Part shown: positions 8,538 through 17,166 of the stretch, piece after piece
Position numbering within the stretch: the first letter of the stretch is position 1
Layout: every line of letters starts with the position of its first letter
Source of the DNA: Lachnoanaerobaculum sp. OBRC5-5
GTDB lineage: Bacteria; Bacillota; Clostridia; Lachnospirales; Lachnospiraceae
DNA length: 64,000 bases
Direction: 5' to 3'
NCBI RefSeq assembly: GCF_000296385.1
Contig: NZ_JH815185.1
Coordinates: 62,001-126,000 of the forward strand
Made by a program: the position numbers and the translations under genes
The notes under the pieces: model-generated
What the model was told of the DNA's origin: nothing
Seen by the model: only the letters and a program-made list of their open reading frames with translations
Databases searched by the model: none

Positions 8538-9994
8538 TGGCTGTTACTAAAATACATCCGATTAAAACTACTCTTAAAAAGGCGATAGACTATATCTGTA
8601 ACGGAGATAAGACAGATGATGAAATCTATGTTACAACGCACCTATGCAGCAGAGAAAATGCTCATAAAGAATTTGAACTTACAAAGAAGCAGTTTAACTC
8701 AAAAACAAAGACTTTGGCTCATCATCTAATTCAATCCTTTGTTCCTGAAGAAGTTAGTTTTGAAGAAGCCCATCAAGTGGGAATTGAACTTTGCGATAAG
8801 ATTTTAGAGGGGAGATATGAGTATGTTTTAGCTACTCATATTGATAAAGATCATATTCATAATCATATCATTTTCAATTCCATAGATGTGGATGAGGGCA
8901 AGGTATATCATTCCTATTACGGTTCCTATATGAACATCAGAAATCAAAGCGATAGGCTTTGCAGGGAACATAACTTATCTGTGATCGACCAAGAAACGCA
9001 AAAGGAAATCAACGAAATTAAGCGAAGAAAGTTTGTAAGTTGGCATGATTGGAATGAAGATAAAAAAGGAAGCAGCTATAAATCAAGACTTCAGTTTGAT
9101 ATTGATAGAAGTATAAAGCTGTCTGTCAACTGGCAAGACTTTTTAGACAGGATGAAAAGCTTCGGTTATGAGATAAAACTTGGTAAGCACATTGCCTTTA
9201 GAAAGGAAGGTCAACAGAGATTTACCAGAGCAAAGACAATAGGAGTTAATTATACTGAAGAAAGAATCAAAGAGCGAATCCTGAATAAAGACAAAGAACT
9301 TGGCAATATTATAAATCTTACAAATAATAATAAAGCAAAGTCCAGCAAAGGATATGAGCGTTGGGCAACAAAGCACAATCTTAAAACTGCCGCTTCTACG
9401 CTTGTTGAAATCAGAAATAAAGGTTTTAACTCAATGGAAGAATTGGAGCGTGGTATTAGTCGAATATCAACCGAAAAGAATGAGTTGAAGCGAGAGTTTG
9501 ATAAGCTGTCATGGGAGCAAAAAAGGATAAAAGAAGTAGTAAAGCATATTCAAATCTGCATCAGCAAAAGAGAACATTATGAAGGCTACCGAAAAAATCC
9601 AAACGATAAGATCTATATGATGATGAACAGAAAAGATGTGGAAGCATATCAGAAGTCTTATGAAGAAATAGATATTTTTCTGAAGCAATTTCCGCACTTG
9701 AGTCATATTGTAATAGGAGTGTTGAAGACAAAATCAAGTAAAAATCTTTTCAGGAAATTAAATGAGTATTCCAAAGAATTGCATGCTAAACAAGAGGCGA
9801 TTTCAAAGAAACATAGTTCATTATCAGCACAGTACGAAGAGTTGGAACATTTGAAAAATAATATGAATGAATATATTGGTAGAAATAAAGCAGAGAAAAA
9901 AGAGTCGGTTATTGGTGCAATTAGGGAACACCAAAATGAAGAAAGAGATAACCCTAAGGAAAAGAGTAAAATATTGAAAGAAGCTGAAAGATAA
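8537..9994 (+). CDS. mobA: MOBP-type relaxase
   Basis: A 485-aa relaxase/mobilisation nuclease that should nick oriT and lead the strand into a recipient. The N-terminal domain shows the metal-binding histidine triad HIDKDHIHNHIIF (His101, 106, 108, 110). The nucleophile tyrosine should lie in the N-terminal portion but I cannot assign it surely. Residues 290-480 are lysine/glutamate-rich and probably coiled coil. No coupling protein is encoded with it, so transfer would rely on a co-resident conjugative element. Confidence 0.9.
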   Translation: MAVTKIHPIKTTLKKAIDYICNGDKTDDEIYVTTHLCSRENAHKEFELTKKQFNSKTKTLAHHLIQSFVPEEVSFEEAHQVGIELCDKILEGRYEYVLATHIDKDHIHNHIIFNSIDVDEGKVYHSYYGSYMNIRNQSDRLCREHNLSVIDQETQKEINEIKRRKFVSWHDWNEDKKGSSYKSRLQFDIDRSIKLSVNWQDFLDRMKSFGYEIKLGKHIAFRKEGQQRFTRAKTIGVNYTEERIKERILNKDKELGNIINLTNNNKAKSSKGYERWATKHNLKTAASTLVEIRNKGFNSMEELERGISRISTEKNELKREFDKLSWEQKRIKEVVKHIQICISKREHYEGYRKNPNDKIYMMMNRKDVEAYQKSYEEIDIFLKQFPHLSHIVIGVLKTKSSKNLFRKLNEYSKELHAKQEAISKKHSSLSAQYEELEHLKNNMNEYIGRNKAEKKESVIGAIREHQNEERDNPKEKSKILKEAER

Positions 9995-10003
9995 ATTTAT
10001 GGT

Positions 10004-10040
10004 CGGTGTGGTCTTATGACTGTACCGATTATTTTTTTTA
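10004..10040 (+). terminator. Terminator after the relaxase gene
   Basis: Ten-base arms at 10004-10013 and 10018-10027 with three G-T pairs and a 4-base loop, followed by a long T-tract. It closes the mobilization operon. Confidence 0.7.
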
Positions 10041-10072
10041 CAAAAGACAGTTCGATAAAACAGAATAAAATA

Positions 10073-10102
10073 TTGCTATTTATTCAATTATTGTGTTAAA
10101 AT
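10073..10102 (+). promoter_or_regulatory. Possible promoter of the XRE-methyltransferase pair
   Basis: TTGCTA at 10073-10078 and TAAAAT at 10097-10102 are 18 bases apart, 44 bases before the XRE start. It matches sigma-A moderately. Confidence 0.45.
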
Positions 10103-10145
10103 AGAATAAGTATGATGTATATAAAGACAAAACTGGAGGTTAGTC

Positions 10146-10376
10146 ATGTCAAAGCTTAGTTATAAGAAATTATTTAAAATATTGATAGATATAGAAATGA
10201 AAAATACGGAGCTTATGGAAAAAGCAAAGGTGAGCAAAAGCACATTTTATAAAATAAAGAACAGTGAGAATGTTACGACTGATGTGCTGGTAAGGATATG
10301 TGATGTATTAGATTGCGATATTTCAGAGATCGTGGAGAGAATAGAAGTTAACGAGGAGAGAAGGGAAAGTGTCTAA
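10146..10376 (+). CDS. Small XRE-family controller-like regulator
   Basis: A 76-aa Cro/CI helix-turn-helix protein (LMEKAKVSKSTFYKIKNSEN) that is almost only the DNA-binding domain. Its stop overlaps the GTG start of the methyltransferase gene by 8 bases. Small regulators coupled to a cytosine methyltransferase often act as controller proteins in restriction-modification loci. A GGAGG site precedes the ATG. Confidence 0.85.
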   Translation: MSKLSYKKLFKILIDIEMKNTELMEKAKVSKSTFYKIKNSENVTTDVLVRICDVLDCDISEIVERIEVNEERRESV

Positions 10377-10911
10377 ACTTAAAGTTATAGATTTGTTTTG
10401 CGGTGCAGGTGGGCTGTCCTTAGGTTTTGAGAATGCTGGTTTTGATATTCTTCTCGGTATTGATAATGATGCTAAGGCGTTAGAAACATTTGAGTTGAAT
10501 CATAAGGGTGCTAAATCAATTTGTGGAGATATAACACAGATTACATATAAAGAAAATATAAAACCTATTATAGGTGATGCTAACATTGATGTAATTATAG
10601 GAGGTCCGCCATGCCAAGGAATGTCATTGTCAGGGCCGCGAAAATTTGATGATCCTCGCAATAAACTTTATCTTTCGTATATTCGACTGGTAGATGAAAT
10701 ACGACCAAAAGCATTTGTTATAGAAAATGTACCAGGTCTTGTAGGGCTTTTTGGAGGTCAGATAAAGGACAGTATAATTCAAAAATTTTCGGATATGGGC
10801 TATAAAATTGAATATAAAATCCTCTGTGCAGCCGATTATGGAGTTCCGCAGATGCGTAAAAGGGTTGTATTTGTTGGGTATAAAAAAGGAAAATTTGAAT
10901 TTGTTAAATAG
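10369..10911 (+). pseudogene. DNA (cytosine-5) methyltransferase, C-terminally truncated
   Basis: Motif I (DLFCGAGGLSLGF), motif IV with the catalytic Cys (GGPPCQGMS), motif VI (ENVPGL) and motif VIII (QMRKRVVFVG) are all intact. The protein then stops at residue 180 after KGKFEFVK. The variable target-recognition region and motifs IX-X are missing, whereas full enzymes have about 310-400 aa. It should therefore be unable to recognise DNA on its own. The stop is in frame with a further 69-codon open stretch (10912-11121) that does not look like the missing half. The start is GTG with AGAAGGGA upstream. No partner endonuclease was found. Confidence 0.8.
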
Positions 10912-11121
10912 ATGCTGAAATCTTGTAAGGAAAATATGAAGGTTAATATGAATATTATTGTTAGCGGGACGAATGATATGTTAAATAATATATTTTCTGT
11001 TGCAAGAACAGTAAGAAAAGAAATGAAATTTTTTGAAAGTATTGAGATAGAGGCATTACAGAAGATGTATATTTGCATTTGTTTTAGTGGAAATATATCA
11101 AAATATTATCCTAAATCGTGA
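10912..11121 (+). CDS. Short open frame after the truncated methyltransferase
   Basis: A 69-codon frame beginning directly after the methyltransferase stop and in the same frame. The sequence has no recognisable motif. It may be residual sequence from whatever replaced the methyltransferase C-terminus, or a small gene read by coupling. Low certainty. Confidence 0.25.
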   Translation: MLKSCKENMKVNMNIIVSGTNDMLNNIFSVARTVRKEMKFFESIEIEALQKMYICICFSGNISKYYPKS

Positions 11122-11281
11122 ATATATCAGGCAAGATATTATTATACAACAAAGAAATATATGTTTGATAGTAAAACATTAAATTTGTAATGGAGAGAAC
11201 TGTGCAAGATTATATCGTACTTTTAGGGAGAGTCAGTCTTGAATATCATGATAAATAAGGAATAAAGTATTTTATAAACAT

Positions 11282-11328
11282 AGCACATAACTTAAAGAAT
11301 AGATAATCTTTGGGTTATGTGCTTTTTA
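11282..11328. terminator. Terminator in the 11.1-11.5 kb gap
   Basis: Ten-base arms AGCACATAAC (11282-11291) and GTTATGTGCT (11314-11323) with an internal TTAAAG/CTTT pairing, then a T-tract. The surrounding 11122-11535 spacer holds no gene that I can support. Confidence 0.75.
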
Positions 11329-11349
11329 GGTTCTTTGTCAAATATTGGG

Positions 11350-11376
11350 GTGGGTTGATTTTCAACCCACTTTTTT
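11350..11376. terminator. Second strong terminator in the same gap
   Basis: Perfect 9-base arms GTGGGTTGA (11350-11358) and TCAACCCAC (11362-11370), a 3-base loop and six T's. Two terminators in a row insulate the genes downstream. Confidence 0.85.
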
Positions 11377-11535
11377 CTATCTATTCAATTACAAAGTGTT
11401 ATAATATGTTTCATGATATATAATTAAGATATAATAAAATGAACCGATCGCAGAATATGACCTTAAAATAGTCAGGACCTAGCCGTTATTGGCTTATAAA
11501 TGAATTAATGGAATACTTAAGGAGTATCTACAAAA

Positions 11536-12183
11536 ATGAAACCTAGAGAATTATGTGAAAAAGCCTGGCAGGAAATAGCAGGTAATTTCCCTGATTTTAA
11601 GATAATCAGCAAAGGACAGAAACTAAAGAAAACATCTAAAAATAAAGACCTTACCTATGAAATTCATTTTCAAGCTAATAGAAACAACTATGAGTGTAGT
11701 GTAGAATTTGTACCACATATTTCTGTATATTCAAAAGGCATGAAAAAAGCAAATATCAATAATGGTTTTGTATTTGGTGGGGAGATAGGAACTCTGTTGG
11801 GGAGAACTCCATTTAAATGGTGGCAGTTGGCCGGGGCAAGCTATAAATATACTGTGGAAGAAATTAGCGGACTTATCAGAGATTATATAATGCCTATATT
11901 TGACGATTTTGAAGATACAGAAACCAATATTGATAATATCCTAAACGGTAAGCCGGCTGTCCATAACCTGCTGTACTATGTCTATTACTTTGGTGGAAAA
12001 GATAGGGCTGAAAAGTATTTTAATAAGATCCTTAAAGAAGATAAGTTTAAGAATAAGTACATCAGTTTTTATAATAAGTTAAAAGAAATGCCTAAGGAAG
12101 AGATTTCTCAGGTGAGTAATGAGTTTAATGGTGCCGGATTGATACAGTTTGCCTATCTAAATGGACTAAAGATTGAAGAATAA
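11536..12183 (+). CDS. Hypothetical protein, possible immunity-type
   Basis: A 215-aa soluble protein that I cannot assign firmly. The N-terminal half (KGQKLKKTSKNKDLTYEIHF, then FVPHISVYS) recalls DUF4304-like proteins found in immunity gene arrays. The C-terminal half is helical. No signal peptide or membrane segment is present. It opens a run of small genes of the same general kind, each with its own spacing and ribosome site. The ATG follows TTAAGGAG. Confidence 0.5.
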   Translation: MKPRELCEKAWQEIAGNFPDFKIISKGQKLKKTSKNKDLTYEIHFQANRNNYECSVEFVPHISVYSKGMKKANINNGFVFGGEIGTLLGRTPFKWWQLAGASYKYTVEEISGLIRDYIMPIFDDFEDTETNIDNILNGKPAVHNLLYYVYYFGGKDRAEKYFNKILKEDKFKNKYISFYNKLKEMPKEEISQVSNEFNGAGLIQFAYLNGLKIEE

Positions 12184-12227
12184 TTACGGTTAAAGATACC
12201 ATTTTCCAATGAGAGTAAGGAAGCTAA

Positions 12228-12797
12228 ATGAACGAATTTAATAAGTACAAATTATTAAGCGAAGGGAAAGCTTTTGGAGATAGAGCTAAAATTGTTTTAG
12301 TATTACTTGATAGCAACACAGCTTATGAAGAGCTGAAAGTGGAAGGCGCACAAACTTCAGTTCCCGGAAGTTATAGCTGTATTGGAGGAGATCCGGCTGC
12401 AATACTTGAAATGATAACGATAGAATTGATATGCCGCAATCCTCGTGATACCTGGTATTTGCCTGACAGTGTAAAATTTTGGGACAGGAGATTTGGCAGT
12501 TTGTTTGAAACAAAGTTCTTTTGTTATGATGACGATGTGGAAACCTGGAGCAAAATACTGAATAAATACTTTATAAAGCTGCAGTGGATGCCTAAAAGAG
12601 AAGATTACAGTTCAACAAAAAGTTATAATAATGCATGGGGATATTTTGCAGAGCTGTTAGCGGTAGTAAAAGAAAATAACCATCCTGAATTTAATATTTA
12701 TTATGAGATTGCTACCGGGAAAGGTATGAGTGATTCAGTATTTGAAAGAAAGCTAAAAGAGCTGTCAGAATTAAAACAGTCATTTGAAAAAGATTAA
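12228..12797 (+). CDS. Hypothetical protein in immunity-like array
   Basis: A 189-aa acidic soluble protein rich in Trp and aromatic residues (WYLPDSVKFWDRRFG, ILNKYFIKLQWMP). No family is recognised. It follows the previous gene by 44 bp, in the same direction, and is closed by a hairpin at 12814-12848. The context suggests an immunity or accessory protein. Function is unknown. Confidence 0.5.
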   Translation: MNEFNKYKLLSEGKAFGDRAKIVLVLLDSNTAYEELKVEGAQTSVPGSYSCIGGDPAAILEMITIELICRNPRDTWYLPDSVKFWDRRFGSLFETKFFCYDDDVETWSKILNKYFIKLQWMPKREDYSSTKSYNNAWGYFAELLAVVKENNHPEFNIYYEIATGKGMSDSVFERKLKELSELKQSFEKD

Positions 12798-12813
12798 ATG
12801 TTACCATTTAATT

Positions 12814-12848
12814 AAGCCGACAGAGTTTGAATTCTGCCGGCTTTTTGA
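12814..12848. terminator. Bidirectional terminator between convergent genes
   Basis: Eleven-base arms at 12814-12824 and 12833-12843 with one mismatch and an 8-base loop, T-tract on the plus side. It lies between the plus-strand 12797 end and the minus-strand SUKH gene end. Confidence 0.75.
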
Positions 12849-12853
12849 AAATT

Positions 12854-13363
12854 TTACTCAATTTCTTCTGAGGCTCTAAGCCCCAATATAAATTCTTCAA
12901 AGTTATATGCAAGTACAATTATTTCGAAATCATCTTCTTGTATACATATTGATACCCTCGGTTCTCCGTCTTTGCCACAATTTCTGTAGTCTAAATATAT
13001 CATTTCATGTCCGCCTGAGATTGTATCGGCAATAATAACACCTACATTTCTTGGATATTCCCATTCATCATACCAAAACTCATTTCCAAATTTTCCAAAT
13101 ATGGAATCTTCCTTTTTTTCAGATATACTGTAGAATTCCTCTAAATCAACACGGTACCTATTTTTTTCATCAAACCAAACATTTTTATTGGGTTTACCAC
13201 CGTTTTGTGTTTTCATTAGCTCTATATATGATTTCGGTAACTTAACGCCCAGTCTTTTTTCAGCTTCTTGCACCATCTCATCTGTTAAATTATCTCCGGT
13301 ACAGACTTTATTTATATACTCACTTTCCCTCCAAAAACTTTTGAAGTCAATATTATCAAACAT
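12854..13363 (-). CDS. SUKH (SMI1/KNR4) family immunity protein
   Basis: A 169-aa protein with the SUKH-1 layout: LTDEMVQEAEKRLGVKLPKS near residue 25, then YIELMKTQNGGKPN, and later DYRNCGKDGEPRVSICIQ. SUKH proteins neutralise nuclease and other toxins of contact-dependent and polymorphic toxin systems. No cognate toxin gene lies next to it, so it may be an orphan immunity gene protecting against neighbours' toxins. It is on the minus strand, divergent from the 13478 gene. Confidence 0.85.
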   Translation of the reverse strand: MFDNIDFKSFWRESEYINKVCTGDNLTDEMVQEAEKRLGVKLPKSYIELMKTQNGGKPNKNVWFDEKNRYRVDLEEFYSISEKKEDSIFGKFGNEFWYDEWEYPRNVGVIIADTISGGHEMIYLDYRNCGKDGEPRVSICIQEDDFEIIVLAYNFEEFILGLRASEEIE

Positions 13364-13477
13364 TGTTGATCCCCCACTTTTTCCAAACTTGAATTAACTT
13401 ATCAACTTATATTATAATCATGTTTAGCAATTAAAGTAAATATTAATAAAGATAAATCCTACCCAGGGGAGGTTTTA

Positions 13478-13879
13478 ATGAGTGAAAATAAACTTATGGA
13501 TTTGAAACAACAAATGATCAAGCTGATTGAACATTTAGGCAATGAAAATATTATTACAGGTGTAAGTGCAAAGGACAGTCAAACATTTGACGAATTGGTT
13601 ATTTTACTGAGAGATACACTCAAAGAAGAATACCCGAAGACAAAGTTGAAAAGAATTATGAAAAGCGTTCATTATGCAAACGGTTTTAGTGATTTGGATT
13701 TAAAACAAAGTGCATTTATACTTGATGAAATTGAACAGTATCTTTGTATAAATAAATTTCTTAATCATGATAAGTCGGTTAAATACTTCAATAAGCGTAT
13801 AGTATCAAACGAGTTTGAAATAAATCCACAAAATATGGTTTTGGTTATGATAGAAAGCTTGCTTTGCAGTAAGAGTTAA
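13478..13879 (+). CDS. Hypothetical helical protein in immunity-like array
   Basis: A 133-aa protein, mostly helical by composition, without signal or membrane segment. I do not recognise a family. A GGGGAGG ribosome site lies just before the ATG. It is followed after 34 bp by the DUF1877 gene. Confidence 0.45.
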   Translation: MSENKLMDLKQQMIKLIEHLGNENIITGVSAKDSQTFDELVILLRDTLKEEYPKTKLKRIMKSVHYANGFSDLDLKQSAFILDEIEQYLCINKFLNHDKSVKYFNKRIVSNEFEINPQNMVLVMIESLLCSKS

Positions 13880-13913
13880 GTTGTAGTTTTATAATATTTT
13901 TGGAGAATTGAAA

Positions 13914-14420
13914 ATGGGAATAATAGCAAATTATCAATATTTAAGCGACAAAAACTTAAAAGAGATGAAGCTCTTTTATAATGAAGCAGTTGATGATATT
14001 GAAGATGATAAAGACGGTAGTGATGATATAGAAATACAACTGGATATGGATAAGATGTGGGATGCGCTTCACTTCGCACTGACTGGAGTTGGAAAGGATG
14101 ATGCTATAGAAAATAATCATCTTAGTGAGGCTGTTTTTGGAGTGAACTCTATTAAAAGTTCAGGGGAGTATATAGCTTATACACAAAAGTCGAAGGTTAA
14201 GGATATAGTACTTGCACTTGAGGATTTTGATATAGATAAAGCCTTGGAGAATCTAAGTATAAGCCGGTTTAAAGAAGCAAATATATATCCGAATATCTGG
14301 GATTATGAAGAAGATGCTGATAAAATAAGAGAAGAATTAAGGACATATTTCCAAAGACTAAGAGATTTTTATAAGAAAATACTTGAAGTAAATGGAAATG
14401 TAGTGATTATTATTTGCTAG
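13914..14420 (+). CDS. DUF1877 family protein
   Basis: A 168-aa protein matching the DUF1877 (YfbM-like) pattern: IANYQYLS at the N-terminus, LDMDKMWDALHFALTG in the middle and SSGEYIAY before the C-terminal helix. The biochemical role of the family is unknown, and members are often found in immunity gene clusters. The ATG at 13914 is preferred over an upstream TTG because GGAG at 13902-13905 is correctly spaced from it. Confidence 0.8.
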   Translation: MGIIANYQYLSDKNLKEMKLFYNEAVDDIEDDKDGSDDIEIQLDMDKMWDALHFALTGVGKDDAIENNHLSEAVFGVNSIKSSGEYIAYTQKSKVKDIVLALEDFDIDKALENLSISRFKEANIYPNIWDYEEDADKIREELRTYFQRLRDFYKKILEVNGNVVIIIC

Positions 14421-14541
14421 TATAATGGAAGGTGGAGACCGGAAATTCAAAAAGTCTTCAATTGTTTGGAAATAGTGTGGGAATGATAAAACAGTATTTA
14501 TCAGAAAATAAGTATAAAGTTATAAGAACTTAGGAGAATAT

Positions 14542-15051
14542 ATGTATTTAGGTAATCGAAAGTTTTTGAAGGATTCTTTGGAAGTGGCACATGAATATCT
14601 TAAAACTGCTATGCAGGATGAAAAATCTGCGGTTATACTTGAGAGCAGGGAGCTTTATAATCAGGCTGCGTACTTTTACGTGCAGGCTATGGAAAAACAA
14701 ATTAAAGCCCAAATTGCTCAGATTGTGGATGTGACAAATGCTTATTATAAGGAAATGATAAAAAAGACTATCGGGCATTCACTTGATAAGTCAATTGAGA
14801 TATTGGTGCAGATATACGGCAAAGGCAATGCTATGGTTGAGGACAGACTGAGAGAACAGATGCTTACAAAGGTTCTAAAGGATATCAAGTTTTCGGCACT
14901 TCACAATAAAACCAGATATCCGGATTTTGATGAGAATAAGAAAAAGTATGCTGTAATAGAGATGGGCAAAATAGATTGTGTAGAGCTTGCAAAAATGCTC
15001 AAAGCACTTAAGCAATATTTAACGGACTTGGAAAGATATACTGACTTATAG
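14542..15051 (+). CDS. HEPN-domain protein
   Basis: A 169-aa helical protein with HEPN character: paired helices around ELYNQAAYFYVQAMEKQIKA and a C-terminal FSALHNKTRYPDF that resembles the conserved His/Arg end of HEPN domains. HEPN proteins are nucleotide-binding or RNA-cleaving and are common in toxin-antitoxin and abortive-infection systems. It normally partners with a minimal nucleotidyltransferase, but none is seen here. It is closely followed by a zinc-ribbon gene. Confidence 0.7.
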   Translation: MYLGNRKFLKDSLEVAHEYLKTAMQDEKSAVILESRELYNQAAYFYVQAMEKQIKAQIAQIVDVTNAYYKEMIKKTIGHSLDKSIEILVQIYGKGNAMVEDRLREQMLTKVLKDIKFSALHNKTRYPDFDENKKKYAVIEMGKIDCVELAKMLKALKQYLTDLERYTDL

Positions 15052-15058
15052 GAATGGA

Positions 15059-15340
15059 ATGATTATGGTTGGCAAAAATATGTGTGATTATTGTTCTAAT
15101 ATCAAAAAGACAGAATACTTTTCCTCACCCAAACTATATGAAGAAACCATAGAGTATATTAAAGATCTGGTTGAAAACAGGGGTTTTATAGTAGTTGAGG
15201 GAAGTTGCAAATTAGGAGAACATAAAAAAGACGGACATTGGGTTGATGATATTATTTACCATATTATAAAATGTCCGAAATGCGGGAAGAGATTTACCTG
15301 CATTGTAAATACATATAGGGGTGGTGGATCTTTTGAATAA
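15059..15340 (+). CDS. Small zinc-ribbon protein
   Basis: A 93-aa protein with two Cys pairs, CDYC near residue 9 and CPKCGKRFTC near residue 73, which should bind zinc. It lies 7 bp after the HEPN gene with AGGA as ribosome site. The central part (LVENRGFIVVEGSC) is similar in style to some small immunity proteins. Specific function unknown. Confidence 0.55.
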   Translation: MIMVGKNMCDYCSNIKKTEYFSSPKLYEETIEYIKDLVENRGFIVVEGSCKLGEHKKDGHWVDDIIYHIIKCPKCGKRFTCIVNTYRGGGSFE

Positions 15341-15394
15341 CTATCACTTTGTAATAAATATGTATTTTTTATTTAACATAGAGAAAGAGATTTT

Positions 15395-16416
15395 ATGATA
15401 GAGTATACTAGCGGAAATATTTTTGAGAGTGGTGCAGATTGCTTGATAAATGCGGTAAACTGTGAAGGAGTTATGGGAAAAGGAATTGCTTATCAGTTTA
15501 AGTTGAAATTTCCTGAAAATAACAAGTCGTATATTAAAGCATGTAAGTCAAGTGAATTGACAATTGGAAAAGTACATTATTTTACTGAAAATGGAATTAC
15601 TATTGTAAATTTACCTACTAAAAATAAATGGCGTGAAAAATCAAAGATAGAGTATATTAAAACGGCAATGGATTATTTTGTCGATATATTGCCAAAACTG
15701 GAGGTAAAAAAGATTGCTATTCCACCTTTAGGATGTGGCAATGGAGGTCTTAATTGGGAAGATGTTAAAAAGGTAATAGAATGTAAACTGGAAAATATTT
15801 CGGATAAATATAATTTTATAATCTTTGAGCCTGCATTTTCAAGTAAGTCCGTAATTACGAAAAAACCTGGAGCTAATATTGCAAGTCTGATTTTACTTGA
15901 TATCAGATTGAACTTAAAGAGGTTTAATAATATAAGGCTACACAAGACCTGTTACTTTCTGAACTTTTTCCTTAAAGAAGAGTATTTTAAATTTGATAAA
16001 TGGAAGTCAGGTCCATATTCAAGTGTAATTGATACTGTTGCAAAAGATATAAAAGAATATCAAGAATACTATGGAATAGATGATGCGGAAAAACTTTTGA
16101 TGAGATATACAAAGTAATATGTAGTGAGAATGTAAGCAATGAATTTAACAGGCTACATATTGCAGTACAAAAGTCAGCTGAGTATGTTAATGTTATACAG
16201 ACAGACAAAAAATTGGATTGTATTACATTGATTTTATATTTAATACAAACAGGTTGTTTGCAAAATAGGGAACAGCTAATAGAAAACCTTAAATATAAGT
16301 TGGAAGACAAAGTGAATAAATTTTCGGATAAATATATTTTTGAATGTATTGAGTATCTGGAAAGTACACTAATTATATCAAAAGATATAAATGGTAATTA
16401 TTTTATTGGGGATTAA
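15395..16416 (+). pseudogene. darG: darG-like macro-domain antitoxin gene, frameshifted, orphan
   Basis: The first 240 codons (to the stop at 16115-16117) encode a macro domain (NAVNCEGVMGKGIA, PPLGCGNGGLNWE) of the DarG type, which removes ADP-ribose from DNA and so reverses the DarT toxin. The start of a C-terminal domain (TCYFLNFFLKE, KWKSGPYS) follows. In the +1 frame the protein continues without interruption from about 16090 to 16416, giving about 340 residues in total, the usual DarG length. The break lies at a run of five A's (16089-16093): one extra A would restore the frame. No DarT gene is adjacent. It may be a decayed antitoxin, a phase-variable gene or a sequencing error. Confidence 0.75.
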
Positions 16417-16432
16417 AATAAAGGAGAAATTA

Positions 16433-16801
16433 ATGAGTTTTTTATTTGTAGCACTTGGTGGAGCGGTTGGAGCAATGGCAAGATATGCGATAAGCCTTAT
16501 ACCGGTTAAAACAGGATTTCCGATACTTACACTTATTACAAATATAGCAGGTGCAATATTAATCGGTTTTATTGTCGGGTTTACAAGTAACAAAGACAAT
16601 ATATCGGGTAATACCGTGCTGTTTTGGAAGACGGGTATATGTGGCGGATTCACTACATTTTCTACATTTTCACTTGAAGCGTTTAACTTGCTTGATAATA
16701 AGCAATATACATTAGGCGGATTATATATTGTACTAAGTGTTGTATGCTGTATATTAGGCATATTATGTGGAAAGAGGTTGGCTTCAGTGGTAAAGTTATA
16801 A
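16433..16801 (+). CDS. crcB: Fluoride channel CrcB/Fluc
   Basis: A 122-aa membrane protein with four hydrophobic segments and the family signature GGFTTFSTFS near residue 75, plus GGAVGAMARY at the N-terminus. Fluc proteins form dual-topology dimers that export fluoride. The ATG at 16433 is chosen for AAGGAG at 16421-16426. No fluoride riboswitch was recognised upstream. Some Firmicutes carry two crcB genes. Only one is present in this window. Confidence 0.93.
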   Translation: MSFLFVALGGAVGAMARYAISLIPVKTGFPILTLITNIAGAILIGFIVGFTSNKDNISGNTVLFWKTGICGGFTTFSTFSLEAFNLLDNKQYTLGGLYIVLSVVCCILGILCGKRLASVVKL

Positions 16802-16841
16802 TCATTGTATAAAATGAAATAAAACGCTGTAAAATTTCACG

Positions 16842-16869
16842 TTGAATTTCGCAACATTTGGCGTATAAT
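16842..16869 (+). promoter_or_regulatory. Promoter of the Phd/ParE operon
   Basis: TTGAAT at 16842-16847 and a perfect TATAAT at 16864-16869 are 16 bases apart, about 48 bases before the antitoxin start. Confidence 0.65.
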
Positions 16870-16916
16870 AAAACTTATAGAAACAATATTAAATCAAAGG
16901 AAGGAGATAAAAGAAT

Positions 16917-17165
16917 ATGGCAAATATTTTACCTGTATCTGATTTGAGAAATTATAATGAAGTCTTGAAAAATTGTCATAAGGGAGAACCTGTATATTTG
17001 ACCAAAAATGGCAGAGGACGTTTTGTAGTTATGGATATTGAAGATTATGAGCGTGATCGTGCAGAGAAAAAGCTTTTGATGAAGTTGCAGGAGGCTGAAG
17101 AGATGGTAAAAGATGGTGAAGGTTGGTTGGATTTGGATGAACTGAAAGCACTTGTGGGAGAGTAA
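16917..17165 (+). CDS. Phd/YefM-family antitoxin
   Basis: An 82-aa antitoxin with the YefM/Phd DNA-binding fold: ILPVSDLRNYNEVLKNCHKGEPVYLTKN style N-terminal domain, then VVMDIEDYERD. The acidic C-terminal tail should wrap the toxin. It binds its own promoter in known systems, with the toxin as corepressor. The stop overlaps the ribosome region of the ParE-like gene, so the two are coupled. GGAAGGAG precedes the ATG. Confidence 0.92.
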   Translation: MANILPVSDLRNYNEVLKNCHKGEPVYLTKNGRGRFVVMDIEDYERDRAEKKLLMKLQEAEEMVKDGEGWLDLDELKALVGE

Positions 17166-17166
17166 G

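Larger units (their letters stand above)
2744..9994. mobile_element. Integrative mobilizable element, boundaries unresolved
   Basis: A continuous mobile module: divergent XRE repressor (minus strand), Xis-like protein, tyrosine integrase, RHH protein, primase, RepA-like ATPase, iteron-like array, oriT-like hairpins, MobC and MOBP relaxase. There is no type IV secretion or coupling gene in it, so it should need a helper element for transfer. It sits immediately behind guaA. I compared the guaA 3' end with the 10-11.5 kb region by eye and found no duplicated att core, so the limits given are those of the recognisable genes. The XRE/methyltransferase genes up to about 11.1 kb could belong to it too. 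Confidence 0.75.

Noticed and set aside
16213-16416. Separate 67-codon gene before crcB
   Set aside because: It is the +1 frame continuation of the darG-like gene, and the open frame extends upstream to the break at the A5 run.
16378-16761. Minus-strand frame opposite crcB
   Set aside because: Reverse of a hydrophobic gene, which often leaves open frames. The CrcB signature on the plus strand is clear.
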